Shown: positions 1-6,862 of the stretch, one piece after another
Layout: each line of letters starts with the position of its first letter
Numbering within the stretch: the first letter of the stretch is position 1
Translations under genes and position numbers: made by a program
The notes under the pieces: generated by a model
What the model saw: the letters and a program-made list of their open reading frames with translations, nothing else
Told to the model about the DNA's origin: nothing
Database searches by the model: none
DNA from: Halomonas sp.
Lineage (GTDB): Bacteria; Pseudomonadota; Gammaproteobacteria; Pseudomonadales; Oleiphilaceae
Direction of reading: 5' to 3'
DNA length: 8,134 nt
Assembly: GCA_007135745.1 (NCBI GenBank)
Contig: SLIH01000445.1
Coordinates: forward strand, 1-8,134

Positions 1-2
1 AA

Positions 3-296
3 TTACCTAAAACATACGATCCGAAAACAGTAGAAGACAAATGGTACGCGTGGTGGATGGAGCGCGGCTATTTTCACAATGACGCGTCCAACGGCGGCAC
101 GCCGTATTGTGTCGTGATTCCTCCGCCCAATGTGACGGGGATTCTGCACATGGGGCACGCGCTCAATAACACGATTCAGGATGCGTTGGTCCGTTGGCGT
201 CGGATGCAGGGGTACAACACCGTCTGGGTGCCGGGCACGGACCATGCGGGTATTGCCACGCAGAACGTTGTCGAGCGCGCCCTGAAACAGGAAGGC
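3..296 (+). other. valS: Valyl-tRNA synthetase N-terminal fragment
   Basis: The frame from position 3 reads [18 protein letters not shown], then [26 protein letters not shown] and [14 protein letters not shown]. This is the unmistakable class I ValS N terminus, with the HIGH-type ATP-binding motif HMGH at about 147-158. ValS normally runs to roughly 900 residues; here about 98 residues are present. The expected continuation after ALKQEG (a Lys/Arg-rich segment, then the editing domain) is absent. The 5' end runs off the window. Wording such as [13 protein letters not shown] looks to me more like Planctomycetes-Verrucomicrobia-Lentisphaerae ValS than gammaproteobacterial ValS, which is an impression rather than a search result. 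The first 60 bases are only 25/60 G+C, lower than the visibly GC-rich remainder. The fragment cannot charge tRNA because it lacks the KMSKS, editing and anticodon-binding regions. Confidence 0.9.
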
Positions 297-1799
297 TTCT
301 GCGTGGAAATGCCTCTGGCGCAATCGGATGAGAACCTGCCGGTCTTTGAAATCCAGTTCCACCGCATACTGACACCGGAGGGCGACGTATTGGGTGCCGC
401 CCATGTTGCCCGAAGCATGAGCGCGCGGGAGGGCGTTCAGGACAACCTGCATTACCTCAACAGCCACGACCCCCTGACCGGTCTGCTCAACCGGCGCGAG
501 CTGTCCCAGAGACTCAACCGAGCCCTGAAAATCGTCCGTGAAACCGGCACACCCCACGCTCTGGTATTTCTGGATCTGGACAATTTCACCGAACTCAATG
601 ACCAGTTCGGTGCTGGCGGCTGTGATCGCTACCTGCGTGAACTGAGCGGCCTGCTGATGTCCAGATTACGTCAGCGCGATGCCATAGCCCGGGTGGCAAG
701 CGATCAGTTCGCCATTATTCTGGATAACTGCGGCGAGGATGAAGCACTCAAGGTGTGCGACAACCTCAAGGAAGCGGTGGCCGGCTTTTCCTACGAATGG
801 CAGGAAAAACCCATGCACACCACGGTCTGCGGCGGCCTGCTCCCTCTTAACGCGGAAAAGGATGCTTCCCCGGAACAGTGCCTGACCCTGGCGGCGGATC
901 TGTGTGAAACAGCAAAAACCAGTGGCCCCTCAAGCATCAGCGTTTACCGCTCACCGGACGGTATCAGTTCCCAGGCGCAGACACGGGAACAGCTTGCGCA
1001 GCTGCAGAACGCCATTTCAACCGGCGCGGTTGAACTGCACTTCCAGGCACTGCGGGCCATTTCCAGCGCTACCTGGGGAGATCATGTCGAAGTGCTGGCG
1101 CGACTGCGCCGCGAACCCAGCGATACCGGAGAAGTGTACGAATCCCTGTGGGAGCCGGGAGACTTCATGCCATTGGCGGAACGCTACGATCTGGCCAGCG
1201 CCCTCGACCAACTGGTTATCAACAAAACCCTGGAGTGGCTCGAAGCCCATCCCCTGATGCATCCACGGATCAAGATGATCAGCTTCAACGTGTCCGTCTC
1301 CAGCCTTCTGGACGAAGACTTTGCCCCAAAAGTCAGCGAGCGCATTGAGGACTGCTCGTTCGACGCCGAGAGCTTCTGTTTCGAGATTCGTGAAAAGGAT
1401 GCCCTGGCCTACCCCGACGCCGTGCGCCGGTGCTGCCGCCTGCTGCACAAGGCAGGATGTCGGATCGCCCTGGACTCAGCGGGAACGACCGGCGCTACCC
1501 ACAGGCTGCTTGATGAACTCGCTGCCGACATCATCAAGATTGATGAGTCCCTGATGCAGGGGCTGGCGGAGAGCGAACTTCAACAGATCATGGTGGAAGC
1601 AATCCATCGCATGGCGGAGCATCGTGAAGCCGTTACCGTAGCGCCCTTCATCGAGGATGATGCAACACTGCGCAAGGTGCGGGAACTGGGCATGCATTTC
1701 GGGCAGGGATACCGCCTGACGGCACCGGAACTCATTGAAGAGCTGGCGCCGCCGGCGTACAAACCGGGCAACCGCCCGGGCCGGAATACCGGGAGCTAA
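3..1799 (+). CDS. Degenerate PAS-GGDEF-EAL c-di-GMP-type protein, fused at its front to a ValS fragment (5' partial)
   Basis: One frame stays open from position 3 to the TAA at 1797-1799. Residues below are numbered from the in-frame ATG at 57, which is not a credible start because homology continues upstream of it. Residues 1-80 are valyl-tRNA synthetase. From about residue 81 the protein becomes a PAS-domain tail ([19 protein letters not shown]), then GGDEF (137-300, opening [13 protein letters not shown]) and EAL (about 312-563). The GGDEF signature is ASDQF (214-218), so cyclase activity is unlikely, but an RxxD I-site (R205, D208) sits exactly five residues before it. The EAL domain keeps E345 (EVLAR), N411, E443, D473, K494, E533 and Q550. 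It has lost the second Asp of DDFGTG (now DSAGTT, S474) and the first Glu of the AEGVE-type loop (now P530). The family makes or degrades cyclic di-GMP; I infer that this member is a non-catalytic receptor or scaffold. Its true N terminus is missing. It is convergent with argH. Confidence 0.85.
   Translation, partial: LPKTYDPKTVEDKWYAWWMERGYFHNDASNGGTPYCVVIPPPNVTGILHMGHALNNTIQDALVRWRRMQGYNTVWVPGTDHAGIATQNVVERALKQEGFCVEMPLAQSDENLPVFEIQFHRILTPEGDVLGAAHVARSMSAREGVQDNLHYLNSHDPLTGLLNRRELSQRLNRALKIVRETGTPHALVFLDLDNFTELNDQFGAGGCDRYLRELSGLLMSRLRQRDAIARVASDQFAIILDNCGEDEALKVCDNLKEAVAGFSYEWQEKPMHTTVCGGLLPLNAEKDASPEQCLTLAADLCETAKTSGPSSISVYRSPDGISSQAQTREQLAQLQNAISTGAVELHFQALRAISSATWGDHVEVLARLRREPSDTGEVYESLWEPGDFMPLAERYDLASALDQLVINKTLEWLEAHPLMHPRIKMISFNVSVSSLLDEDFAPKVSERIEDCSFDAESFCFEIREKDALAYPDAVRRCCRLLHKAGCRIALDSAGTTGATHRLLDELAADIIKIDESLMQGLAESELQQIMVEAIHRMAEHREAVTVAPFIEDDATLRKVRELGMHFGQGYRLTAPELIEELAPPAYKPGNRPGRNTGS
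290..302 (+). other. Junction between ValS and PAS-GGDEF-EAL sequence
   Basis: ValS similarity stops after ALKQEG (codon ending at 296), and the next residues, FCVEMPL, already read as the interior of a PAS domain. There is no linker, and the frame is kept across the join. The two families have no known domain association. A chimeric assembly join is the likeliest cause; a genuine recombination is the alternative. Confidence 0.65.
1764..1779 (-). terminator. Possible argH terminator hairpin
   Basis: Read on the minus strand, CCGGGC-GGTT-GCCCGG forms a six-pair all-GC stem with a four-base loop, followed directly by TTTGT. It begins 27 bases past the argH stop and lies inside the last codons of the opposing GGDEF-EAL gene. 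The T-run is short, so intrinsic termination is only plausible. The same palindrome on the plus strand has no T-run. Confidence 0.35.
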
Positions 1800-1806
1800 G
1801 CGCTTC

Positions 1807-3207
1807 CTAACGCTGGGCCAGACGCTGCCGTGCGCGCGCAACGGCTTCTCGGACCTGCCCCGGCGCCGTCCCGCCTATATGATCCCGGGCCCGGACTGAA
1901 CCGTCCAGGGTCAGCACCTCAAACACGTCCTTACCGATGGCATCGGAGAACTGCTGCAGCTGCTCCAGACTGAGCTCTTCCAGATCCAGCCCCTGGCCAT
2001 CGGCAAAGGCCACGGACTGACCCACAATCTCATGGGCATCCCGGAAGGGCACGCCCTGGCGTACCAGGTAATCAGCCAGATCCGTTGCGGTAGCAAAGCC
2101 CCGACTCGCTGCCGCCCGGGTATTTTCAGCCTTGACCGTCACCGCCGGCATCATATCGGCATAGGCCTTGAGTACTCCCTTGACCGTGTCCACGGTATCG
2201 AACAACGGCTCTTTGTCTTCCTGATTGTCCTTGTTGTAGGCAAGCGGCTGGGACTTCATCAGCGTCAACAGGGACACCAGGTGCCCATTGACCCGGCCGG
2301 TCTTGCCCCGAACCAGTTCCGGTACATCCGGATTCTTTTTCTGGGGCATGATGGAGGAACCGGTACAGAACCGGTCCGGCAGATCAATGAAATCAAACTG
2401 GGCCGAAGTCCACAGCACCAGTTCTTCGCTGCAGCGCGACAGGTGCGTCAGCAACAGAGCCGCGAAACTGGTGAATTCAATGGCAAAGTCGCGGTCACTG
2501 ACCGAATCCAGAGAGTTCTCCGTGGGCTTATCAAAGCCCAACAGCTCGGCCGTGTAGGCCCGATCGATGGGATAACTGGTGCCGGCAAGCGCCGCCGCAC
2601 CCAGCGGCATCTGGTTCATGCGTGCACGACAATCCTGTAGACGCCCATAATCGCGCTCCAGCATCTCGAACCAGGCCATCATGTGGTGGCCGAAGGTGAC
2701 TGGCTGGGCACTCTGCAGATGGGTAAAGCCCGGCATGATGGTCGCTGCTTCGCGCTCGGCCAGATCCAGCAGGCCATTCTGCAGCCGGTGCAGCTCATCA
2801 CTGATGGCATCGATTTCATCGCGCAGGTACAGCCGGATATCCGTGGCCACCTGGTCGTTGCGTGAACGACCGGTGTGCAGCTTCTTGCCCGTGACACCAA
2901 TGCGCTCGGTCAGTGCCGCCTCGATGTTCATGTGAACATCCTCCAGGCTCACCGACCATTCGAAACGGCCCGCCTCAATATCGGACCGCACCGCCTCCAG
3001 GCCTTCAATGATCTGGTCGCGCTCGGCTTCGGTCAGCACGCCCACCCTGGCGAGCATGCGGGCATGGGCCATCGATCCGGCAATATCGTGGTGATAGAGT
3101 CTGCGGTCAAAGCCAACAGACGCGGTAAATCGCTCCACGAACGCATCAGTGGGTTCACTGAAACGTCCGCCCCAGGGCTTTTCGGCCGCCTTGTGATCCT
3201 CGCTCAT
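1807..3207 (-). CDS. argH: Argininosuccinate lyase
   Basis: This cytosolic homotetrameric enzyme splits argininosuccinate into arginine and fumarate, the last step of arginine biosynthesis. The 466 residues match the usual family length. Visible landmarks are PWGGRF (11-16) at the N terminus, HTGRSRNDQ (111-119), PGFTHLQ (159-165) with the conserved Thr-His pair, and the fumarase/aspartase superfamily signature [12 protein letters not shown] (283-294) that carries the catalytic serine loop. The C terminus holds the expected [11 protein letters not shown] motif. The ATG start at 3207 places the family's N-terminal motif correctly and is preceded on the minus strand by AAGGACAG as a plausible Shine-Dalgarno. 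The gene is divergent from algZ (60-base spacer) and convergent with the GGDEF-EAL gene, so it is probably transcribed alone. The sequence appears complete and intact. Confidence 0.98.
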   Translation of the reverse strand: MSEDHKAAEKPWGGRFSEPTDAFVERFTASVGFDRRLYHHDIAGSMAHARMLARVGVLTEAERDQIIEGLEAVRSDIEAGRFEWSVSLEDVHMNIEAALTERIGVTGKKLHTGRSRNDQVATDIRLYLRDEIDAISDELHRLQNGLLDLAEREAATIMPGFTHLQSAQPVTFGHHMMAWFEMLERDYGRLQDCRARMNQMPLGAAALAGTSYPIDRAYTAELLGFDKPTENSLDSVSDRDFAIEFTSFAALLLTHLSRCSEELVLWTSAQFDFIDLPDRFCTGSSIMPQKKNPDVPELVRGKTGRVNGHLVSLLTLMKSQPLAYNKDNQEDKEPLFDTVDTVKGVLKAYADMMPAVTVKAENTRAAASRGFATATDLADYLVRQGVPFRDAHEIVGQSVAFADGQGLDLEELSLEQLQQFSDAIGKDVFEVLTLDGSVRARDHIGGTAPGQVREAVARARQRLAQR

Positions 3208-3223
3208 GGTCTATTCTGTCCTT

Positions 3224-3242
3224 ACACGGGTGAGACACGGGT
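3224..3242. repeat. 8-base direct repeat in the argH-algZ divergent spacer
   Basis: ACACGGGT occurs at 3224-3231 and again at 3235-3242, separated by GAG, giving an 11-base period (about one helical turn). The pair lies between the candidate argH -10 and the argH start codon, where a bound protein could affect either gene. The sequence does not obviously match the AlgR site I know from Pseudomonas (CCGTTCGTC-like), so no regulator is assigned. Confidence 0.55.
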
Positions 3243-3246
3243 CGGG

Positions 3247-3255
3247 AGTATAACA
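3247..3255 (-). promoter_or_regulatory. Candidate extended -10 promoter for argH
   Basis: Read on the minus strand the bases are TGTTATACT, an extended -10 (TGn plus TATACT, five of six matches to TATAAT). It would start transcription near 3240 and leave a leader of about 33 bases containing the AAGGA ribosome site. There is no good -35 at 17 bases; TTGCGC lies 21 bases upstream. The call rests on motif match alone. Confidence 0.4.
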
Positions 3256-3257
3256 CC

Positions 3258-3262
3258 AGGAG
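3258..3262 (+). promoter_or_regulatory. Ribosome-binding site deciding the algZ start
   Basis: AGGAG ends five bases before the ATG at 3268. The open frame extends upstream through argH antisense, so this site is what fixes 3268 as the start. Confidence 0.7.
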
Positions 3263-3267
3263 CCTCC

Positions 3268-4335
3268 ATGAGCGCGCAAACACCAGCCACAGAGACAGAA
3301 TCGGGAGAACTTTTCATTCCCGATCTGTGTCGCATGCGCGCCGTGCTGACCATGATCATTGCCACCGAGCTGATGGTGCTCCTTTTTGCCCTGGTCCAGG
3401 CCACCGACCAATGGCTGGCCTGGGATTATCTGGGGCTGGCGTCGCTCCTTGCCCAATGGATTGTGCTGACCAGCGCCGCGCTCATCTGCGCCCTGCGCCA
3501 GATACTGGCTCGCCTCACCGCTCCCCTGGCCACCACCGCGGTGCTGGCTCTGGTGCTGGCAGACATCACCCTGTTCACCCTGGTTGCCCAGTGGCTGATC
3601 GCCGGCGCCTCCCCGATTTTCTTACCCGACTGGCAGGAACTGGGTCGCAACCTCCTGATCGGGGGCGTCATCACCCTGGGGCTGCTGCGGAACTTCTACA
3701 TCCAACATCAATGGCAACTGCAGAAACAGGCAGAACTGCGGGCCCGCGTGGCTGCGCTCCAGGCCCGGATTCAGCCTCACTTCCTGTTCAACAGCATGAA
3801 TACCATCGCCAGCCTGATCGCCACGGACCCGCAGAAAGCCGAGGACGTGGTGCTGGATCTCTCCGAACTGTTTCGAGCCAGCCTGCGCAGCGCCGACGAC
3901 CATCTGATTCCCCTGAAACGGGAAATCGAGCTCTGCCATCAGTACCTGCGCATTGAATCCCTGCGACTGGGGAACCGCCTCCAGGTACAGTGGGATCTGG
4001 ACCCAGACGCGGAGCAACAGCCGCTGCCTCCTCTGACGCTGCAACCCCTACTGGAGAACGCCATCTATCACGGTATCCAGCCGCTGAAAGGGGGCGGCAC
4101 CCTGAGCATACGCACGGAAACCACCCGGGACTGGGTCTATGTGCTTATCCATAACCCCCTGCCCGCAGCAGACTCCACACGCCATCAGGGGCACCGGATA
4201 GCGCTCGAGAACATCCGCGCGCGACTGGCCACGGTCTATGCCGAACCTGCCATACTGAAAACCAGCCAGCAGGGAACTCAGTTCACGGTCACCCTGCGCC
4301 TGCCGCGCGAACTGGAAGAGAACCCGACACCATGA
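3268..4335 (+). CDS. algZ: AlgZ/FimS-type membrane sensor histidine kinase
   Basis: 355 residues. The N-terminal third carries about four hydrophobic segments (roughly 24-45, 55-76, 84-113 and 126-144), then a short coiled region and a LytS/YehU-type His_kinase domain. The phosphoacceptor motif is QPHFLFNSMNTI with H171, and the N-box is LLENAIYHG with N264. The usual glycine-rich ATP boxes are altered: where LytS kinases have a DNG-type G1 motif this protein has IHNPLP (294-299), and the GIGLxN box reads HRIALEN (309-315). AlgZ/FimS of Pseudomonas is known as an unorthodox sensor, so this may be a family trait. The protein presumably controls phosphorylation of AlgR, encoded next door with an ATGA overlap (4332-4335). 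The start at 3268 is preferred because of the AGGAG at 3258-3262. The input signal cannot be read from the sequence. Confidence 0.92.
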   Translation: MSAQTPATETESGELFIPDLCRMRAVLTMIIATELMVLLFALVQATDQWLAWDYLGLASLLAQWIVLTSAALICALRQILARLTAPLATTAVLALVLADITLFTLVAQWLIAGASPIFLPDWQELGRNLLIGGVITLGLLRNFYIQHQWQLQKQAELRARVAALQARIQPHFLFNSMNTIASLIATDPQKAEDVVLDLSELFRASLRSADDHLIPLKREIELCHQYLRIESLRLGNRLQVQWDLDPDAEQQPLPPLTLQPLLENAIYHGIQPLKGGGTLSIRTETTRDWVYVLIHNPLPAADSTRHQGHRIALENIRARLATVYAEPAILKTSQQGTQFTVTLRLPRELEENPTP

Positions 4336-5069
4336 GCGAACGCCGTATCCTGATCGCCGATGACGAAGAACTGGCCCGCGCCCGCCTCGAGCGCCTGATC
4401 ACCCAGATGGCGGGCTACAGCGTCTGTGCCACGGCCGAAGACGGCGAAACCGCTCTGTCCGAAGCCGCCCGGACGCATCCCGACATCGTCCTGCTCGATA
4501 TCCGCATGCCGGGGACCGACGGCATGAAGGCGGCGGAACAGCTCAGCCAGCTGAGCACTCCCCCGGCGCTTATCTTCTGCACCGCCTACGACCATTACGC
4601 GCTGGATGCATTTCGCGTACAGGCGGCCGCCTATCTGGTCAAACCGGTACGGCAGGAAGCATTGCAGCAGGCTCTGGAGAAAGCGGCCCGGGTCAACCGA
4701 CTGCAGCAGGATGCCCTGGAAAAAACAGGCGACGCAGAAGAACCACTGAGCATTCGCAGCCACCGGGGCGTGGAACTGATTGATCCGACAAGCCTCTACT
4801 ACTGCATGGCGGACAACAAATACGTCACCCTGATCCACCGCCAGGGTGAGAGCGTCTGCGACCACAGCCTCAAGGAACTGGAAGCGGCCTACCCCGAGCG
4901 CCTGCTGCGCATCCACCGCAACACCCTGGTCAACACGGATTATCTGGTGGCACTGGTTCGCAGCGGCCACGGCCGCCACAAGGTCCGGCTGAGCGACCCG
5001 AACGACACCCACCTCCCGGTCAGCCGACGGCATGTATCGACAGTTCGGGAGTGGTTGGATCGCAACTGA
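4332..5069 (+). CDS. algR: LytTR-family response regulator AlgR
   Basis: 245 residues. The receiver domain (about 4-120) has the acidic pair D10-D11, phosphoacceptor D56 in LLDIRMP, T84 and K104 in YLVKP. A linker of about 25 residues leads to a LytTR DNA-binding domain (about 140-245) with ELIDPTSLYYCMADNKYVTL, HSLKELE and LRIHRNTLVN, the hallmarks of that fold. In Pseudomonas AlgR activates or represses genes for alginate, type IV pilus biogenesis and other virulence traits; the targets here are unknown. Its start codon overlaps the algZ stop as ATGA, which indicates one transcript and coupled translation. Length, motifs and neighbours all fit AlgR; a generic LytTR regulator (LytR/YehT type) is the alternative but the hemC neighbour argues against it. 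Confidence 0.95.
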   Translation: MSERRILIADDEELARARLERLITQMAGYSVCATAEDGETALSEAARTHPDIVLLDIRMPGTDGMKAAEQLSQLSTPPALIFCTAYDHYALDAFRVQAAAYLVKPVRQEALQQALEKAARVNRLQQDALEKTGDAEEPLSIRSHRGVELIDPTSLYYCMADNKYVTLIHRQGESVCDHSLKELEAAYPERLLRIHRNTLVNTDYLVALVRSGHGRHKVRLSDPNDTHLPVSRRHVSTVREWLDRN

Positions 5070-5146
5070 GAACCCCAAACCAGCGACAAAAAAATCCAGA
5101 ACAGGTACCCTTACGGCATGATTCAATCCGGTAAAAAGGCACCTCA
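5070..5146 (+). other. algR-hemC intergenic spacer
   Basis: These 77 bases include an A7 run (5088-5094), the KpnI-type palindrome GGTACC and, at 5134-5139, AAAAGG, a good ribosome-binding site seven bases before hemC. I see no hairpin-plus-T terminator after algR and no -35/-10 pair of good quality, so hemC may be read through from algZR or use a weak promoter here. Confidence 0.5.
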
Positions 5147-5150
5147 ATGA
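5118..5150 (+). CDS. Possible 10-codon leader ORF before hemC
   Basis: ATG at 5118 opens a frame encoding [10 protein letters not shown] that stops at TGA 5148-5150. This stop overlaps the hemC start (ATG 5147-5149) as ATGA. An ORF of this size can easily arise by chance, and the only upstream purine motif (AGG at 5103-5105) is weak and distant. If translated it could couple to hemC. Confidence 0.15.
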   Translation: MIQSGKKAPQ

Positions 5151-6085
5151 CCCGCAAGATTCTGCGCATTGCCACCCGCCGCAGCAACCTCGCCCTGTGG
5201 CAGGCGGAACACATTAAAGCCGAGCTGGAAGGCCATCATCCCGGCCTCTCCGTGGAACTGGTCGGCATCAAGACCCGTGGCGACAAAATACTGGACGTGC
5301 CGCTCGCGAAGATTGGCGGCAAGGCCCTGTTCGTCAAGGAACTCGAAGAAGCCATGCTCGACGGACGCGCCGATCTGGCCGTCCACTCCATGAAAGACGT
5401 CCCCATGGAATTCCCCGAAGGTCTGGGACTGGTCGCCATCTGTGAACGTGGGGCGCCCGGAGACGCCTTCGTCAGCAACCATTACAACAGTGTCGACGAA
5501 CTGCCCCAAGGGGCCATCGTCGGCACCTCCAGCCTGCGCCGCCAGGCCCAGCTCAAGGCTCACCGGCCCGACCTGCAGATCCACACCCTGCGCGGCAACG
5601 TCAACACACGCCTGAGCAAACTCGATGAAGGCCAGTTTGACGCCATCGTCCTGGCCACCTCCGGTCTGCAGCGACTGGGTTTCCACAGCCGCATCCGCAA
5701 CGAACTGCCGCGGGACATCTGCCTCCCGGCCGTCGGCCAGGGCGCCCTTGGCATCGAGTGCCGCACCAACGACCAGGAACTCATCGACATGCTCGCGCCC
5801 CTGGTGCACCGGGACTCCTCGGATCGCGTCCTCGCCGAACGGGCCCTCAACACCCGCCTGGAAGGCGGGTGTCAGGTCCCCATTGGAGCCTACGCCGAGC
5901 TGGAAGGCGACGACATATTCCTGCGCGGCATCGTTGCTTCCCCCGATGGCGACCCCGTCTACCGGGTGGAAGGCCGCGCCCACCGCAAAGAAGGCGAGGC
6001 ACTGGGACGCCGCCTGGCCGAGGAACTGCTCGAGAAAGGTGCAGCCGACGTGCTGGAAACCGTCTATGGCCATCGCCCCCAGTGA
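5147..6085 (+). CDS. hemC: Hydroxymethylbilane synthase (porphobilinogen deaminase)
   Basis: This soluble enzyme condenses four porphobilinogen molecules into the linear tetrapyrrole hydroxymethylbilane, which HemD then closes. The 312 residues match the family. Key residues are all visible: R11-R12-S13 in [14 protein letters not shown]83 and D84 in HSMKDVP, R131-R132 in [12 protein letters not shown]155 in LRGNVNTRL, and C242 in [13 protein letters not shown], the cysteine that holds the dipyrromethane cofactor. The ATG at 5147 follows AAAAGG by seven bases, and the N terminus matches family expectation. The last 20 bases overlap hemD. Linkage to algZR is the arrangement known in Pseudomonas. 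Nothing is broken or missing. Confidence 0.98.
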   Translation: MTRKILRIATRRSNLALWQAEHIKAELEGHHPGLSVELVGIKTRGDKILDVPLAKIGGKALFVKELEEAMLDGRADLAVHSMKDVPMEFPEGLGLVAICERGAPGDAFVSNHYNSVDELPQGAIVGTSSLRRQAQLKAHRPDLQIHTLRGNVNTRLSKLDEGQFDAIVLATSGLQRLGFHSRIRNELPRDICLPAVGQGALGIECRTNDQELIDMLAPLVHRDSSDRVLAERALNTRLEGGCQVPIGAYAELEGDDIFLRGIVASPDGDPVYRVEGRAHRKEGEALGRRLAEELLEKGAADVLETVYGHRPQ

Positions 6086-6854
6086 TCCGCTGCTCAGTGG
6101 GCGGCGCATCCTGGTGTGCCGCCCGCAACCCAGGGCAGACCAACTCTGCCAGACTCTGATTGAAAGTGGCGCTCAGGCGCGGGCGCTGCCGATGATGGAA
6201 ATACAGCCGCTGGAGCTGGACGGCAGAGGCCGCGCCCTGATTCAGGACCTTGACCATTTCCAGCATGTGATTGCCGTCAGCCCCAACGCCGCTCAACGCC
6301 TGATCGACCACCTGGAACAGTGGTGGCCCCAGTGGCCCACAGGCATTCACTGGTGGGGTGTCGGCAAGGGAACGGCCGATGCCTTCCAGAACGCAGGCCT
6401 GCCCGCAAACTTTCCTGATCAGGGTCACGACAGCGAAGCACTGCTGGCACGCCCCGAGTTCAGCAGGGAACGCATTTCAGAACAGCGCATTCTGCTGTGC
6501 AAGGGCCAAGGCGGCCGGGAACTGCTCGCGCAGACACTGCAGGAACGCGGCGCCCGAGTCGAACATCTGCCCCTGTATCAACGACAACGCCCAAGCTATG
6601 ATGCGAAGACCATAGTCGAGCATTTCAGAGATTTCGATCCGGACACTCTGATCGTACTCTCCGGGGAAACATTGAAGAACCTGTTGCAGGTAGTACAGAA
6701 TACAGATCCGGGCCTGACCCGCCGGCGCTTGATTGTCCCCGTGAGCCGCGTCGCTGAGGAAGCCGAAGCCGCGGGCTTTGAAAACATCATCATTGCAGGG
6801 GATCTTTCGCCAGCCGGCCTGTTGAAGGCCCTGCAATCGCCAACCAGGAGCTAA
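6066..6854 (+). CDS. hemD: Uroporphyrinogen-III synthase
   Basis: This enzyme cyclises hydroxymethylbilane with inversion of ring D to give uroporphyrinogen III, the branch point to haem, sirohaem and cobalamin. The 262 residues are usual for this fast-evolving family. Recognisable landmarks are [13 protein letters not shown] (15-27), VSPNAAQRL (71-79), [11 protein letters not shown] (97-107), DSEALL (122-127), [13 protein letters not shown] (146-158) with Y171 in LPLYQR, and the C-terminal P-V-S-R-V (225-229) with [10 protein letters not shown]. The start is taken as ATG 6066 because it is the only ATG just before the first conserved strand; it overlaps the end of hemC by 20 bases, so translation is probably coupled. 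The stop TAA (6852-6854) forms part of the TAAGGA ribosome site for hemX. Confidence 0.95.
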   Translation: MAIAPSDPLLSGRRILVCRPQPRADQLCQTLIESGAQARALPMMEIQPLELDGRGRALIQDLDHFQHVIAVSPNAAQRLIDHLEQWWPQWPTGIHWWGVGKGTADAFQNAGLPANFPDQGHDSEALLARPEFSRERISEQRILLCKGQGGRELLAQTLQERGARVEHLPLYQRQRPSYDAKTIVEHFRDFDPDTLIVLSGETLKNLLQVVQNTDPGLTRRRLIVPVSRVAEEAEAAGFENIIIAGDLSPAGLLKALQSPTRS

Positions 6855-6857
6855 GGA
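6852..6857 (+). promoter_or_regulatory. Ribosome-binding site deciding the GTG start of hemX
   Basis: TAAGGA lies five bases before GTG 6863 and includes the hemD stop codon. No ATG lies in frame nearby, so this supports the GTG start and re-initiation by ribosomes finishing hemD. Confidence 0.65.
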
Positions 6858-6862
6858 CGCCC

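Noticed and set aside
3249..3254. TATAAC as a -10 box for algZ on the plus strand
   Set aside because: Transcription would begin near 3261, inside the AGGAG ribosome site, and no fitting -35 lies 16-18 bases upstream. The same bases fit better as the minus-strand argH extended -10.
2875..3267. Upstream extension of the algZ frame through argH
   Set aside because: The added residues are antisense of argH and precede a good ribosome site and ATG at 3268, so they are not part of AlgZ.
5117..5127. CATGAT or TTCAAT as a -10 box for hemC
   Set aside because: Each matches only four of six consensus bases and neither has a recognisable -35 at proper distance.
4278..5147. Long open frame on the minus strand across algR (about 290 codons)
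   Set aside because: Its composition is that of an antisense shadow of algR; algR itself has full domain evidence.
5625..6065. Upstream extension of the hemD frame into hemC
   Set aside because: The sequence is an out-of-frame reading of hemC (Ser/Pro/Ala/Arg-rich) and the HemD fold begins only after ATG 6066.
5144..6109. Long open frame on the minus strand across hemC (about 320 codons)
   Set aside because: It lies exactly opposite hemC, resembles no family I recognise, and is the usual by-product of GC-rich codon use on the coding strand.
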